Source: Streptomyces sp. NBC_01788
GTDB taxonomy: Bacteria; Actinomycetota; Actinomycetes; Streptomycetales; Streptomycetaceae
Direction: 5' to 3'
Assembly (NCBI RefSeq): GCF_035917575.1
Contig: NZ_CP109090.1
Location: 5,084,001-5,148,000, forward strand
DNA: 64,000 bases
Shown: piece after piece, positions 16,012 through 24,675 of the stretch
Layout: every line of letters starts with the position of its first letter
Position numbering within the stretch: position 1 is the first letter of the stretch
Program-made: the position numbers and the translations under genes
Notes under the pieces: model-generated
Database searches by the model: none
Told to the model about the DNA's origin: nothing
The model's input: only the letters and a program-made list of their open reading frames with translations

Positions 16012-16365
16012 GTGAATCCGATCGCATGTGCAAGTGGCGCCTGCCCGCCGGTGCCACGCCGCGCCCGGACCGGCGTTGCCGCACTGGCCGCCGTGCTGTG
16101 GGGAGTGACGCTGGTGTCCTGTGCCTGGCTGGCGTACCTGGTCGGCGTGGTGGTCGTGTCGGCCGTGACGGAGGGGGCGTCCCTCGGGGGCTTCCTGCTC
16201 TGGTGCGCCCTGATCGTCGCCGCCGCCGTGGGTGCGCTGACCGCACTCGCCTTCGCGCCCGGCGTCCGCCGGCTGGCCCCGGAGAGCCGCCTGCTCCTGC
16301 TGGGTGCCCTGGCCTGTCCCGCGCCCGCCCTCCTCGCGGTCCTCACCTGGACGGGACTCACCTGA
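16012..16365 (+). CDS. Small integral membrane protein, unknown function
   Basis: A 117-residue protein, GTG start at 16012 with GGAAGGGGA upstream. Three hydrophobic stretches are visible (about residues 23-50, 58-82 and 93-114) and there are no soluble domains. No family was recognised. It is followed within 62 nt by a GNAT gene in the same direction. Confidence 0.65.
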   Translation: MNPIACASGACPPVPRRARTGVAALAAVLWGVTLVSCAWLAYLVGVVVVSAVTEGASLGGFLLWCALIVAAAVGALTALAFAPGVRRLAPESRLLLLGALACPAPALLAVLTWTGLT

Positions 16366-16427
16366 GGAGCCGTGAGCAGCCCGAATTGGCTTGCCGTGCG
16401 GGATCCGGCGTAGGTACCGTCCGGGCC

Positions 16428-16970
16428 ATGACCCCGACTCTGCGGACCGCGCGCCTGGTCCTGGACCCGTACGTGCCGGAGGACGAAGAGGACTTCGTCG
16501 CTCTGTTCCAGGACACCAGGGTGTCCCGGTGGATGGGGGACGGCCCGGCTACCGAGGCGCAGGACCGGGCCATGTTCGGGCGGATCTTCACCAAGGTCTA
16601 CGCCCAGGACCTGTTCGACGTCTGGGCCGTGCGCCGGGACGGCGTCCTGGTCGGGCACGCCGAGATCAAGCCGAGCGACGTTGTCGACGGCCACGAGATC
16701 ATCTACGCGCTGGCCCCCGCGGCCTGGGGAAGCGGTCTGGGGACCGAGGTGGCGGAGGGGATCGTCGCCCACGGTTTCGGCACGCTCGTGCTGACGGAGG
16801 TGCACGCCACCGTGGCCGCGCAGAACACGGCCTCACTGGCCCTGCTGGGGAGGATCGGTTTCGAGCACGTCCGGGACGTCCAAGAGGCCGACGGCAGCGT
16901 CACCCACGTGCTGACCCGCTGCGCCGCCGCGGACGCCGGCGCGGACCCGGGAGCGTCCACGGGCGTCTGA
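16428..16970 (+). CDS. GNAT family N-acetyltransferase
   Basis: A 180-residue RimJ/RimL-like enzyme. It has LRTARLVLDPYVPEDEEDFVALFQD at the N-terminus, IIYALAPAAWGSGLGTEVAEGIVAHGF as the acetyl-CoA loop, and NTASLALLGRIGFEHVRDVQE near the end. ATG 16428 was chosen; the much longer upstream frame from 15975 is a shadow of the membrane protein gene. A TAGGTA box 11 nt before the ATG may be a -10 element giving a very short leader. The substrate is unknown. Confidence 0.88.
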   Translation: MTPTLRTARLVLDPYVPEDEEDFVALFQDTRVSRWMGDGPATEAQDRAMFGRIFTKVYAQDLFDVWAVRRDGVLVGHAEIKPSDVVDGHEIIYALAPAAWGSGLGTEVAEGIVAHGFGTLVLTEVHATVAAQNTASLALLGRIGFEHVRDVQEADGSVTHVLTRCAAADAGADPGASTGV

Positions 16971-17035
16971 TCCACCCCGGGCCGCCGAGCTGCGCTACGG
17001 CGAAGGCGTTGCAGTTGTGGTCCCCATGAACCTAT

Positions 17036-17368
17036 GTGCGCCTGACGGGCGTCGGCGGGCCGCGGACGGGACGGCGGCGGCCGGCGGCGCCTACGCGTCC
17101 GGCGGGCGCGGCGCTTCCCGCCGGGCGGCAGCCGGCCGGCCCACGGGTGGTGACGGCGGCGCGGGCGGCCGCGGCTCCGGGCGCCGGACCGCGGCGGGTG
17201 CGGCGATGGGTGCCTTCTCCGGCAGGGCCGTCCGCGGCTCCGGCCAAGGGTCGGCGGCCGGCAGGCGCACGGGCGGAGCAGTCGGCACCGGCGGCCGTGG
17301 CTCCGACCGCTGAAACGCCGGGGAAGCGGCCGGCGGGCCGCGGCGGCCTCGTAGGGTTGGGGCCATGA
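17036..17368 (+). CDS. Doubtful Arg/Pro/Ala-rich ORF upstream of mshB
   Basis: An open frame of 110 codons with a GTG at 17036, ending in an ATGA overlap with mshB. The overlap favours a real gene. The second codon position is as GC-rich as the third, and the product is nearly all Arg, Pro, Ala and Gly with no domain, which favours a non-coding GC-rich spacer. There is no ribosome site before the GTG. The other frames here (for example 17017-17313) look no better. Outside this ORF nothing else was seen in the 390-nt gap. Confidence 0.2.
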   Translation: MRLTGVGGPRTGRRRPAAPTRPAGAALPAGRQPAGPRVVTAARAAAAPGAGPRRVRRWVPSPAGPSAAPAKGRRPAGARAEQSAPAAVAPTAETPGKRPAGRGGLVGLGP

Positions 17369-18261
17369 CGGAACGGGCCGCTCGGCGGCTGATGCTGGTG
17401 CACGCGCATCCCGACGACGAGTCGATCAACAACGGTGCGACCATGGCGCGCTACGCGGCCGAGGGTGCCCGGGTGACGCTGGTGACCTGCACGCTCGGGG
17501 AGCTGGGCGAGGTCATCCCGGACGAGCTGCGGCACCTGGAGGGAGCGGCCGGGCTCGGCCCGTACCGGGGGCAGGAGCTGGCCGCGGCCATGCGGGAGCT
17601 GGGAGTCACGGACTTCCGGCTGCTCGGCGGGGCCGGGCGGTACCGGGACTCCGGGATGATGGGGCTCCCCGACAACGACGACCCGGACTGTCTGTGGCAG
17701 GCCGGCCTCGACGACGCCGCCGAGCACCTCGTCGCCGTGATCCGCGAGGTGCGCCCGCAGGTCCTCGTCACCTACGACGACAACGGCGGCTACGGCCACC
17801 CCGACCACATCCAGGCCCACCGCGTCGCCATGCGCGCCGTGGACCTGGCCGCCGACCCCGCCGTGCGCCCCGACCTCGGCGAGCCCTGGCGGATCGCCAA
17901 GGTGTACTGGAACCGCGTCCCGCGCCCGGTCGCCGAGGCCGCCTTCGCTCGGCTGAAGGACGATCTGGCGGGGCTGCCGTTCGACGAGCCGGCGGCGATC
18001 GACGACGTTCCCGGAGTCGTCGGCGACGAGCGGGTCACCACGGCGATCGACGGCGGCGTGTACGCCGCGGCCAAGGCCGCCGCGATGCGCGCGCACGCCA
18101 CCCAGATCGAGATGGCCGAGCCGTACTTCGCCCTGTCCAACCGGCTCGCCCAGCCGGTCTTCACCACCGAGTTCTACGAGCTGGTGCGCGGGGAACCCGT
18201 CGCCGCGCCGGGGGAGCGGGAGACCGATCTGTTCGCCGGCACGGAGAAGGAGGCGTCATGA
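17365..18261 (+). CDS. mshB: N-acetyl-1-D-myo-inositol-2-amino-2-deoxy-alpha-D-glucopyranoside deacetylase (mycothiol biosynthesis)
   Basis: A 298-residue LmbE/PIG-L-type metal-dependent deacetylase. The zinc-binding motif AHPDDE is at residues 14-19 and the third ligand lies in [12 protein letters not shown]. It removes acetate from GlcNAc-inositol to give GlcN-inositol, the second dedicated step of mycothiol synthesis in the cytoplasm. MshB-specific features include [13 protein letters not shown] and the [19 protein letters not shown] loop. It is followed by a coupled DUF6113 gene (ATGA overlap). Mca, the related mycothiol conjugate amidase, is the main alternative; the overall match favours MshB. 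Confidence 0.9.
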   Translation: MTERAARRLMLVHAHPDDESINNGATMARYAAEGARVTLVTCTLGELGEVIPDELRHLEGAAGLGPYRGQELAAAMRELGVTDFRLLGGAGRYRDSGMMGLPDNDDPDCLWQAGLDDAAEHLVAVIREVRPQVLVTYDDNGGYGHPDHIQAHRVAMRAVDLAADPAVRPDLGEPWRIAKVYWNRVPRPVAEAAFARLKDDLAGLPFDEPAAIDDVPGVVGDERVTTAIDGGVYAAAKAAAMRAHATQIEMAEPYFALSNRLAQPVFTTEFYELVRGEPVAAPGERETDLFAGTEKEAS

Positions 18262-18674
18262 GTTCAGGGGGAGGGGGCTCCATGCTCGCGCAGCCCCTCA
18301 AGCCGCCCTCCGCCGGGCGGGTCGCCGCGTACGTGGGACTCTTCCTGCTCGGCGCGGTGGTCGCGGTCGCCGGTGCCCTGGTGCAGGCCGCCTGGTTCCC
18401 CGGCGGGCTGCTGCTCGCGCTCGCGGGCGCCGCCGGGCTGTTCCTGGGCGGGGCGCGGGCCGCGCGCAGCCGGGGTGGGGCCGTGGCGGGTGCGGCCGGC
18501 TGGGTCGTCACCGTGTTCGTGCTCACCGCCAGCCGGCCCGAAGGCGACTTCTTCTTCGCGGCCGACAGCGGCTCCTACCTCTTCCTGCTCGGCGGCATGG
18601 CCGTCGCTGTGATCTGTGCCACCTTGGCTCCGAGACGGCAACCGCACGGCGACGACGCCCGACTTGGCAAGTGA
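18258..18674 (+). CDS. DUF6113-type membrane protein
   Basis: A 138-residue protein with four hydrophobic segments, roughly residues 22-45, 46-65, 75-93 and 103-125. The last loop contains [23 protein letters not shown], typical of the small actinobacterial family that sits beside mshB. The start ATG 18258 overlaps the mshB stop (ATGA), so the two are co-translated. Function is unknown. Confidence 0.8.
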   Translation: MSSGGGGSMLAQPLKPPSAGRVAAYVGLFLLGAVVAVAGALVQAAWFPGGLLLALAGAAGLFLGGARAARSRGGAVAGAAGWVVTVFVLTASRPEGDFFFAADSGSYLFLLGGMAVAVICATLAPRRQPHGDDARLGK

Positions 18675-18833
18675 CGTACCACTTCTTCCCGGGGTGCCGG
18701 CAGGGGTCCACTAGGGGTTTACCCAGCGGTCCCGGGATAAGGGCCCCGAGCGGCCAGTATGGTGGTGCGCGCGCCGCCGAGCCGCCCGCACTGAGGTCGT
18801 AACGTGCGGCGGAGCCAATCGGGAGAACCTGCC

Positions 18834-20966
18834 TTGAGTCGTGAAACTGACACTCCGTCGTCCGGGCCCAACGGGCGCGGCGGAGCCGCCTACCCCTCGG
18901 GAACCCCGCCGTACGGAATCCCGGCGGTCTCCGACGACCGAGCGGACGCGGGCCGTTCGGCCGCGCAGCCCGAGGAACGCAAGACCGAGACCACGCTGAC
19001 GACGCGGATCCGGATCAACATCCCCGGATCCCGGCCGATTCCGCCGGTCGTCGTGCGGACGCCCGTCTCCTCGGAAGGGTCCGAGAGCGACGCCGAGGAC
19101 ATCGGTGGCGAGGCCGAGCAGCCGGCCGCCCCGGCGCCCGAGGTCGCCCCGGAACCGCCCGCCGAGCCCGCGGCGCCCGCGGCGGAGAAGCCGACCAGCG
19201 ACTGGTTCGCCCCCCGCAAGCCCCAGGCCGGCAAAGGCGGTCAGGGCGGCGGCTCCACCAACGGCGCGGGACTGCCGGGTGGTTCGGGCGCGCGCGCGGC
19301 GATCGGGCCCGGCCCCGGTGCCTCCGGCCCGGGAAGCTCCGTGCCCCGGCCCGTGGGCGCCGGCTCCTCCGGGCCGGGCTCGTCCGGCGGGGGCCGCCCC
19401 GGCGGCGTGACCGGCGCCATGAACCTGCCCGGCGCGGCGGGCGGCTCCCGGCCCGGCTCGCCCGGCGCCGGGCTGCCCGGGGTCACCGGCGGCCCCGTCG
19501 CCCCTGGCCACGGCGGCGGCACCGGGTCCTTCGACGTCACCGAGGCGCTGGGCGCGGGCCCGCACAGCCAGCCGCGCCGTGAAGACCTGGCGTACTTCTC
19601 CGACAACGGCCAGGGCGTCCCCGGAGCGCCGGGCGGTCCGCAGGGCCCCAAGGGCCCGACGAGCGGCCCCGTCACCGGCGACGCGTCGCTGCGGCCGCCC
19701 GCGGGCGGCGGACCCGGCGGCGCGGGACGCCCGGGCGGAGTCCCCGGCGCGCGCACGGGGCACCCCGGCGGCCCTCTGAGCGATGACACCGCCGTCCTCA
19801 CCCCGCAGCAGCAGTCCCCCCAGCCGGGCACCCCCGGTTACGGCGCCCGGCCGGACAACGTCTCCGGGAACACCGTCACCAGCGGCATGCCCGTCATACA
19901 GCCGGGGCCGGACCCGTTCGGGCCGGAGGCCGACTGGAGCGGGCCTCAGACGCAGACGCCGCCCGGACTGTCCCAGCCGGCCCCGCAGAGCGCCGCCGCG
20001 GCCACCGCGCCCAAGGCCAAGAAGAAGGGCCGCAACAAGCTCGTCCTGCTCGGCGTCGCCGTGATCGGTCTCGCCGGTGTCGCCTACGGCGCCGGGCTGC
20101 TGATGAACCACTCCGACGTGCCCAAGGGCACCACCGTGCTCGGCGTCGACATCGGCGGCGGCACCCGCGACGACGCGGTCAAGAAACTCGACGACGCCTT
20201 CGGCAGCCATGTGAACCAGCCGCTGAAGCTGTCGGTCGAGGGCAAGTCCGTGACCCTCAAGCCGGACCAGGCCGGGCTCCAGTTCGACACCCAGGCCACC
20301 GCCAGCGCGGCCGCGACGAGCGACTACAACCCCGTGTCGGTGATCGGCTCGCTGTTCGGCAACCACCGGGTGATCCAGCCGCAGATGCCGGTCGACGAGG
20401 AGAAGCTCCAGGTCGCCCTGCAGAGCGTCTCGGGCGGCGCCGGATCGATGACCGAGGGCGGCATCAAGTTCCAGTCAGGCAAGGCCGTTCCCGTGTACGG
20501 CAAGCCGGGCAAGGGCATCGACGTCGGCGGCTCGATCCAGCTGGTCCAGCAGGCGTACCGCGTCCAGGTGGAGACGGGCTCGGCCACGCCGGTCCAGCTG
20601 CCCACGGTCACCCAGCAGCCGACGGTCCCGAACGCCGAGGTCGACCGGATGATGAAGGAGTTCGCGGAGCCGGCGATGTCCGGCAACGTCATCGCGAGGA
20701 CGGACGCCACGCACTTCATCGAGTTCAGCCCGCAGAACTCCCTGTGGAAGTTCCTGCGGGTCAAGGCCGTGGACGGCAAGCTCGTCGACTCCTACGACGA
20801 GGCGGCGCTCAAGGAGCTGTACGGCAACACCTTCGACGGGGTCACGATCGCCAGGGCCACCGGTGACAAGACCCCCGTCACGGTCCAGGACGTGATCGGC
20901 GCCCTGCGCCCGGCGTTGATGAGCAAGACCAACCGCGTGGGAGTCATCGACACCGACCCCAGCTAG
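18834..20966 (+). CDS. Membrane-anchored YoaR-type (PG_binding_4) protein with long Pro/Gly-rich N-terminus
   Basis: About 710 residues from TTG 18834 (GGGAGAA 7 nt upstream); GTG 18804 is an alternative. Residues 1 to about 395 are disordered, rich in Gly, Pro, Ser and Ala. One helix follows (KLVLLGVAVIGLAGVAYGAGLLM). The outside part contains PG_binding_4/YoaR-like repeats: GTTVLGVDIGGGTRDDAVKKLDDAF, and VTLKPDQAGLQFDTQATASAA in the second half. The VanW domain that usually follows YoaR repeats is absent. It is probably an N-in/C-out cell-envelope protein. A terminator follows the stop. Confidence 0.8.
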   Translation: MSRETDTPSSGPNGRGGAAYPSGTPPYGIPAVSDDRADAGRSAAQPEERKTETTLTTRIRINIPGSRPIPPVVVRTPVSSEGSESDAEDIGGEAEQPAAPAPEVAPEPPAEPAAPAAEKPTSDWFAPRKPQAGKGGQGGGSTNGAGLPGGSGARAAIGPGPGASGPGSSVPRPVGAGSSGPGSSGGGRPGGVTGAMNLPGAAGGSRPGSPGAGLPGVTGGPVAPGHGGGTGSFDVTEALGAGPHSQPRREDLAYFSDNGQGVPGAPGGPQGPKGPTSGPVTGDASLRPPAGGGPGGAGRPGGVPGARTGHPGGPLSDDTAVLTPQQQSPQPGTPGYGARPDNVSGNTVTSGMPVIQPGPDPFGPEADWSGPQTQTPPGLSQPAPQSAAAATAPKAKKKGRNKLVLLGVAVIGLAGVAYGAGLLMNHSDVPKGTTVLGVDIGGGTRDDAVKKLDDAFGSHVNQPLKLSVEGKSVTLKPDQAGLQFDTQATASAAATSDYNPVSVIGSLFGNHRVIQPQMPVDEEKLQVALQSVSGGAGSMTEGGIKFQSGKAVPVYGKPGKGIDVGGSIQLVQQAYRVQVETGSATPVQLPTVTQQPTVPNAEVDRMMKEFAEPAMSGNVIARTDATHFIEFSPQNSLWKFLRVKAVDGKLVDSYDEAALKELYGNTFDGVTIARATGDKTPVTVQDVIGALRPALMSKTNRVGVIDTDPS

Positions 20967-20982
20967 ACACCGCAGCAGCGGC

Positions 20983-21019
20983 AGAGGGCACCCCGTCCGG
21001 CAAGGACAGGGTGCCCTCT
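20983..21019 (+). terminator. Terminator after the YoaR-type gene
   Basis: Arms 20983-20993 (AGAGGGCACCC) and 21009-21019 (GGGTGCCCTCT) pair perfectly. The inner GTCC/GGAC (20995-20998 and 21004-21007) extends the stem. It lies 17 nt after the stop. Confidence 0.85.
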
Positions 21020-21064
21020 CGTCCTTCTCCCGCTCCCGCTCCCTCGCCCTGTCACCTCGCGAAC

Positions 21065-21078
21065 ATGACATCTGTCAT
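21065..21078. promoter_or_regulatory. 14-bp palindrome, candidate operator of the ABC exporter/two-component operon
   Basis: ATGACA-TC-TGTCAT has perfect 6-bp arms and lies 52 nt before the ABC ATPase start. The operon encodes its own NarL-type response regulator, a family that binds such short inverted repeats, so autoregulation is a natural guess. Confidence 0.5.
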
Positions 21079-21129
21079 CCGGCAGTCAGGACCCGCGACA
21101 CTGCCCGGCATCCCCGCCCGTCGGCCAGC

Positions 21130-22068
21130 ATGTCCGGCATGACGACAACAGCGGAGCGAGCCGGCACCACCACGGTGGTGGGGTTCGACGAGGTGACCAA
21201 GACCTACGGGAACGTACGGGCCGTGGACGGGCTGACCCTCGCCCTGCATCCGGGCGAGACCGTCGCCCTGCTCGGCCCGAACGGCGCCGGCAAGTCGACC
21301 ACCCTCGACCTGCTGCTCGGCCTCAGGCAGGCCGACAGCGGCACCGTCAGCGTCTTCGGCACCACCGCGCGCGAGGCGATCGTCGCCGGGCGCGTGGGCG
21401 CCATGCTGCAGAGCGGCGGGCTGATGGAGGACGTCACCGTCGCCGAACTGGTGCGGCTCGCCTGCGACCTGCACCCCAAGCGGTTCAGGACCGCCGACGT
21501 GCTGGCCCGGGCCGGTATCTCCCAGATCGCCGACCGCAAGGTGAACAAGCTCTCCGGCGGCCAGGCCCAGCGCGTCCGCTTCGCCCTGGCCACCGCCGGC
21601 GACAGCGACCTGATCGTCCTGGACGAGCCGACCACCGGCATGGACGTCTCCGCCCGCCAGGCATTCTGGGCCACCATGCGCGAACAGGCCGACCACGGCC
21701 GTACGGTCCTCTTCGCCACGCATTACCTGGAAGAGGCCGACGCCATCGCCGACCGGGTGCTCGTCCTGCACCGGGGACGGCTGCTGGCCGACGGCACCGC
21801 CGCCGAGATCAAGGCGAAGGCGGGGGCCCGGCGGGTCGCCTTCGACCTGGAGGGCGACATCGACGAGGCCGTGCTGCGCGCTCTGCCCTTCCTGACCTCG
21901 ATGACCGTGAGCGGCCAGACCGTCCGCATCCAGTCCTCCGACGCCGACAAGACCGTGCACGCCCTGTACGGGCTCGGCGTCTACCCCCGCAACCTCGAAG
22001 TCGCCGGGCTCGGACTCGAGCAGGCCTTCGTCGCCATCACCGAGGCCGAGGAGGCCAAGCAGTCGTGA
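21130..22068 (+). CDS. ABC exporter ATP-binding protein (CcmA/DrrA-like)
   Basis: A 312-residue ATPase with Walker A GPNGAGKST (residues 49-57), signature LSGGQAQRVRFALA, Walker B LIVLDEPTTGMD and H-loop LFATHYLEEAD. A C-terminal domain of about 90 residues is typical of drug or lipid exporters paired with ABC-2 permeases. ATG 21130 is used; ATG 21139 is a possible alternative. It overlaps the permease gene by 4 nt (GTGA). Substrate unknown; the linked DesK/LiaS-like kinase suggests an envelope-active compound or lipid-state signal. Confidence 0.93.
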   Translation: MSGMTTTAERAGTTTVVGFDEVTKTYGNVRAVDGLTLALHPGETVALLGPNGAGKSTTLDLLLGLRQADSGTVSVFGTTAREAIVAGRVGAMLQSGGLMEDVTVAELVRLACDLHPKRFRTADVLARAGISQIADRKVNKLSGGQAQRVRFALATAGDSDLIVLDEPTTGMDVSARQAFWATMREQADHGRTVLFATHYLEEADAIADRVLVLHRGRLLADGTAAEIKAKAGARRVAFDLEGDIDEAVLRALPFLTSMTVSGQTVRIQSSDADKTVHALYGLGVYPRNLEVAGLGLEQAFVAITEAEEAKQS

Positions 22069-22805
22069 ACAGTCTGATCAGACTGGAACTCACCCGCGCC
22101 CTGCGCAACCGCAAGTTCCTGTTCTTCTCGGTGCTCTACCCCTCGATCCTCTTCCTGATCATCGCGGGCAAGGCGGACGGCGTCACCAAGGTCGACGGCA
22201 CCGGCCTGACCGTCCCGACGTACATGATGGTCTCCATGGCCTCCTTCGGCGCCCTCACCGCCGTGCTCATGGGCAACAGCGAGCGGATCGCCAAGGAGCG
22301 CGAGAGCGGCTGGGTACGGCAGCTCCGGCTGACCTCACTGCCCGGGCGGGGCTACGTCCTCGCCAAGACCGCCGGCGCCGCCGTGGTCAGCCTGCCGTCC
22401 ATCGTCGTCGTCTTCGTGGTCGCCGCCGCCGTCAAGCAGGTCCGTCTGGAGGCCTGGCAGTGGCTCGCCCTCACCGGCGCGATCTGGGCCGGCAGCCTGG
22501 TCTTCGCCGCGCTCGGCGTCGCCATCGGCTACCTCGCCAGCGGGGACGCGGTCCGCCCGATCACGATGATCATCTACTTCGGCCTGTCCATGCTCGGCGG
22601 TCTGTGGATGCCCTCGACCACCTTCCCGCAGTGGCTGCAGAACATCGCCGAGTGGCTGCCGACGCACGCGTACGCTGCACTGGGGCGCGCGATCGAGGAG
22701 AGCCAGGCCCCGCACGCGAAGGACCTCGCCATCCTCGTCGTCTTCTTCGCCCTGTTCGCGGGCGGCGCGGCCTGGCTGTACCGGAAGGACACGCTGAAGG
22801 CGTGA
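22065..22805 (+). CDS. ABC-2 type exporter permease
   Basis: A 246-residue membrane protein with six hydrophobic segments. It begins NSLIRLELTRALRNRKFLFFSVLYPSILFLI and has the ABC-2 signature region FGLSMLGGLWMPSTTFPQWLQNIAEWLPTHAYAAL. The GTG start at 22065 overlaps the ATPase stop. It forms the channel of the exporter with the preceding ATPase. Confidence 0.93.
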   Translation: MNSLIRLELTRALRNRKFLFFSVLYPSILFLIIAGKADGVTKVDGTGLTVPTYMMVSMASFGALTAVLMGNSERIAKERESGWVRQLRLTSLPGRGYVLAKTAGAAVVSLPSIVVVFVVAAAVKQVRLEAWQWLALTGAIWAGSLVFAALGVAIGYLASGDAVRPITMIIYFGLSMLGGLWMPSTTFPQWLQNIAEWLPTHAYAALGRAIEESQAPHAKDLAILVVFFALFAGGAAWLYRKDTLKA

Positions 22806-22810
22806 GCGTC

Positions 22811-24013
22811 ATGACGGAAGACCCGCGGCCCGGCGAAGCACGGGCGGACCGGCTGATGCGCATGGGGGAGCCACCCCGGAACAGGGGCGAGGCGCTGCGC
22901 AAACTGGTGTGGATCCTGCCCTGGCTGATCTTCCTCAGCTCGCCGGTGCGGGACCTGGTCTCCGGCGCTCACACGACCGCCGCCACCGCGGCCGGCTGGG
23001 CGGGCCTCACGGCCTTCACCGGGACCTATCTGGCGCTGGTCTACCGGAACATGGGACGGCCGTTCTCCGGGCGCGTCGTCGGCTGCCTCGTCGCCGCGCT
23101 CGGTGTCCTCGCCGTCGTGCTGTGCCTGACCCTCGGCTCGCAGTGGATCGGCCTGTTCGTGTACGTCTCCGTGGCCTGCGGCGCGACGAACCCGCTGCGG
23201 ATGGCCTACTGGACGATCCCGCTGACCACGGCGGTGATGCTGCTCGTCGCCCAGCACACCGGCGCACAGGGGGAGTGGACCCTGTTCCTGCTGGTGACGC
23301 TCGTCGGCTTCGCCATGACCGGTGTACGGCAACTGGTGCGCACCACGGTCGACCTGCGCAAGGCCCGCGCCACCGTGGCCCAGCTCGCCGCCAACGAGGA
23401 ACGGCTGCGGCTCGCCCGCGACCTGCACGACCTGCTCGGCCACTCCCTGTCGCTGATCACGCTGAAGAGCGAGCTGGCCGGCCGGATGCTGCCCGACCAC
23501 CCCGGCAAGGCGGCCCAGCAGGTCGCCGACATCGAACAGGTCAGCCGCCAGGCCCTGGTCGACGTCCGCGAGGCCGTCACCGGCTACCGGCGCCCCCGCC
23601 TGCACGCCGAACTGGCGGGCGCCCAGGTGGCGCTGACGGCCGCCGACGTCGTCGCCGACGTGCCCGCCGAGCCCGACCTGCACGGCGTCACGGAGGAGAG
23701 CGAGTCCGCGCTCGCCTGGGCGCTGCGCGAGGCGATCACCAACGTCGTACGGCACAGCGGCGCCACCCGGTGCGCCGTCGGCCTGGTGCGCCGCCAGACC
23801 CTGGACGGGCCGTTCCTCGAACTGTGCGTCGAGGACAACGGCTCGGGCGGCACCACCGGCGTCGCCAAGGGCCCCGGCAACGGTCTGACGGGCCTGGCCG
23901 AGCGTCTGGAGAAGGTGAGCGGGCAGCTGGAGGTGGGACGCGTCAGGCGCGGCTTCCGGCTCGTCGCCCGCGTGCCTCTGGCCTCCCGCGCGGACGTAGG
24001 ATCCCCGGCATGA
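22811..24013 (+). CDS. Two-component sensor histidine kinase (HisKA_3, DesK-like)
   Basis: About 400 residues. Five or so membrane helices (residues roughly 30-155) lead to a HisKA_3 box with the phospho-acceptor His in LARDLHDLLGHSLSLITLKSEL. The HATPase part shows the N-box ALREAITNVVRHSGAT and the G-boxes VEDNGSGG and GNGLTGLAERL. ATG 22811 has GAAGG upstream; GTG 22802, overlapping the permease stop, is an alternative. The lack of a large external domain suggests sensing within the membrane, as in DesK or LiaS. It should phosphorylate the regulator encoded immediately downstream (ATGA overlap). Confidence 0.93.
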   Translation: MTEDPRPGEARADRLMRMGEPPRNRGEALRKLVWILPWLIFLSSPVRDLVSGAHTTAATAAGWAGLTAFTGTYLALVYRNMGRPFSGRVVGCLVAALGVLAVVLCLTLGSQWIGLFVYVSVACGATNPLRMAYWTIPLTTAVMLLVAQHTGAQGEWTLFLLVTLVGFAMTGVRQLVRTTVDLRKARATVAQLAANEERLRLARDLHDLLGHSLSLITLKSELAGRMLPDHPGKAAQQVADIEQVSRQALVDVREAVTGYRRPRLHAELAGAQVALTAADVVADVPAEPDLHGVTEESESALAWALREAITNVVRHSGATRCAVGLVRRQTLDGPFLELCVEDNGSGGTTGVAKGPGNGLTGLAERLEKVSGQLEVGRVRRGFRLVARVPLASRADVGSPA

Positions 24014-24624
24014 GCCGAACGATCAAGGTCCTCCTGGCCGAGGACCAGTCGATGGTCCGCGAGGCACTGGCCGCCCTGCTCGGCCTGGAGGACGACATCG
24101 AGGTCGTCGCCCAGGTGCCGCGCGGGGACGAGGTCGTGGCGGCGGCGCACGCCCACGGCGTCGACGTGGCCCTGCTCGACATCGAGATGCCCGGCTGCAC
24201 CGGCATCGAGGCCGCCGCCCGGCTCCACAAGGAACTGCCCGCGGTGAAACTGGTCGTGCTCACCACCTTCGGCCGCCCCGGCTATCTGCGCAGCGCCATG
24301 GAGGCGGGCGCGGACGCCTTCCTGGTCAAGGACGCCCCGGCCGCGCAGCTCGCCGCGGCGATACGCAAGGTGCTCGCGGGCGAGCGGGTCATCGACCCCA
24401 CGCTGGCCGCGGCGGCCCTCGCCGAGGGCGCCAACCCGCTGACCGACCGGGAGCGCGAGGTCCTGCGCGCCGCGGCCGACGGCTCCACCAACGCCGAGCT
24501 GGCCGCCGCCCTCCACCTGTCCCAGGGCACGGTCCGGAACTACCTGTCGACCGCGATCCAGAAGCTCGCCGTGCGCAACAGGACGGAGGCGGTGCGCATC
24601 GCGCGGGAGAAGGGCTGGCTGTAG
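24010..24624 (+). CDS. NarL/LuxR-family response regulator (DesR-like)
   Basis: A 204-residue regulator. The receiver domain has the acidic pair E11/D12, the phospho-acceptor Asp57 (VALLDIEMPG) and the conserved Lys in FLVKDAP. The C-terminal LuxR HTH reads NPLTDREREVLRAAADGSTNAELAAALHLSQGTVRNYLSTAIQKL. It probably activates the upstream ABC exporter operon through the 14-bp palindrome at 21065. It is the last gene of a four-gene coupled unit. Confidence 0.94.
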   Translation: MSRTIKVLLAEDQSMVREALAALLGLEDDIEVVAQVPRGDEVVAAAHAHGVDVALLDIEMPGCTGIEAAARLHKELPAVKLVVLTTFGRPGYLRSAMEAGADAFLVKDAPAAQLAAAIRKVLAGERVIDPTLAAAALAEGANPLTDREREVLRAAADGSTNAELAAALHLSQGTVRNYLSTAIQKLAVRNRTEAVRIAREKGWL

Positions 24625-24675
24625 GCCGGCTCCGCGGGCGTTTCCGGCAGGTCCGGTTCAACCGGCCCGCGAGGT

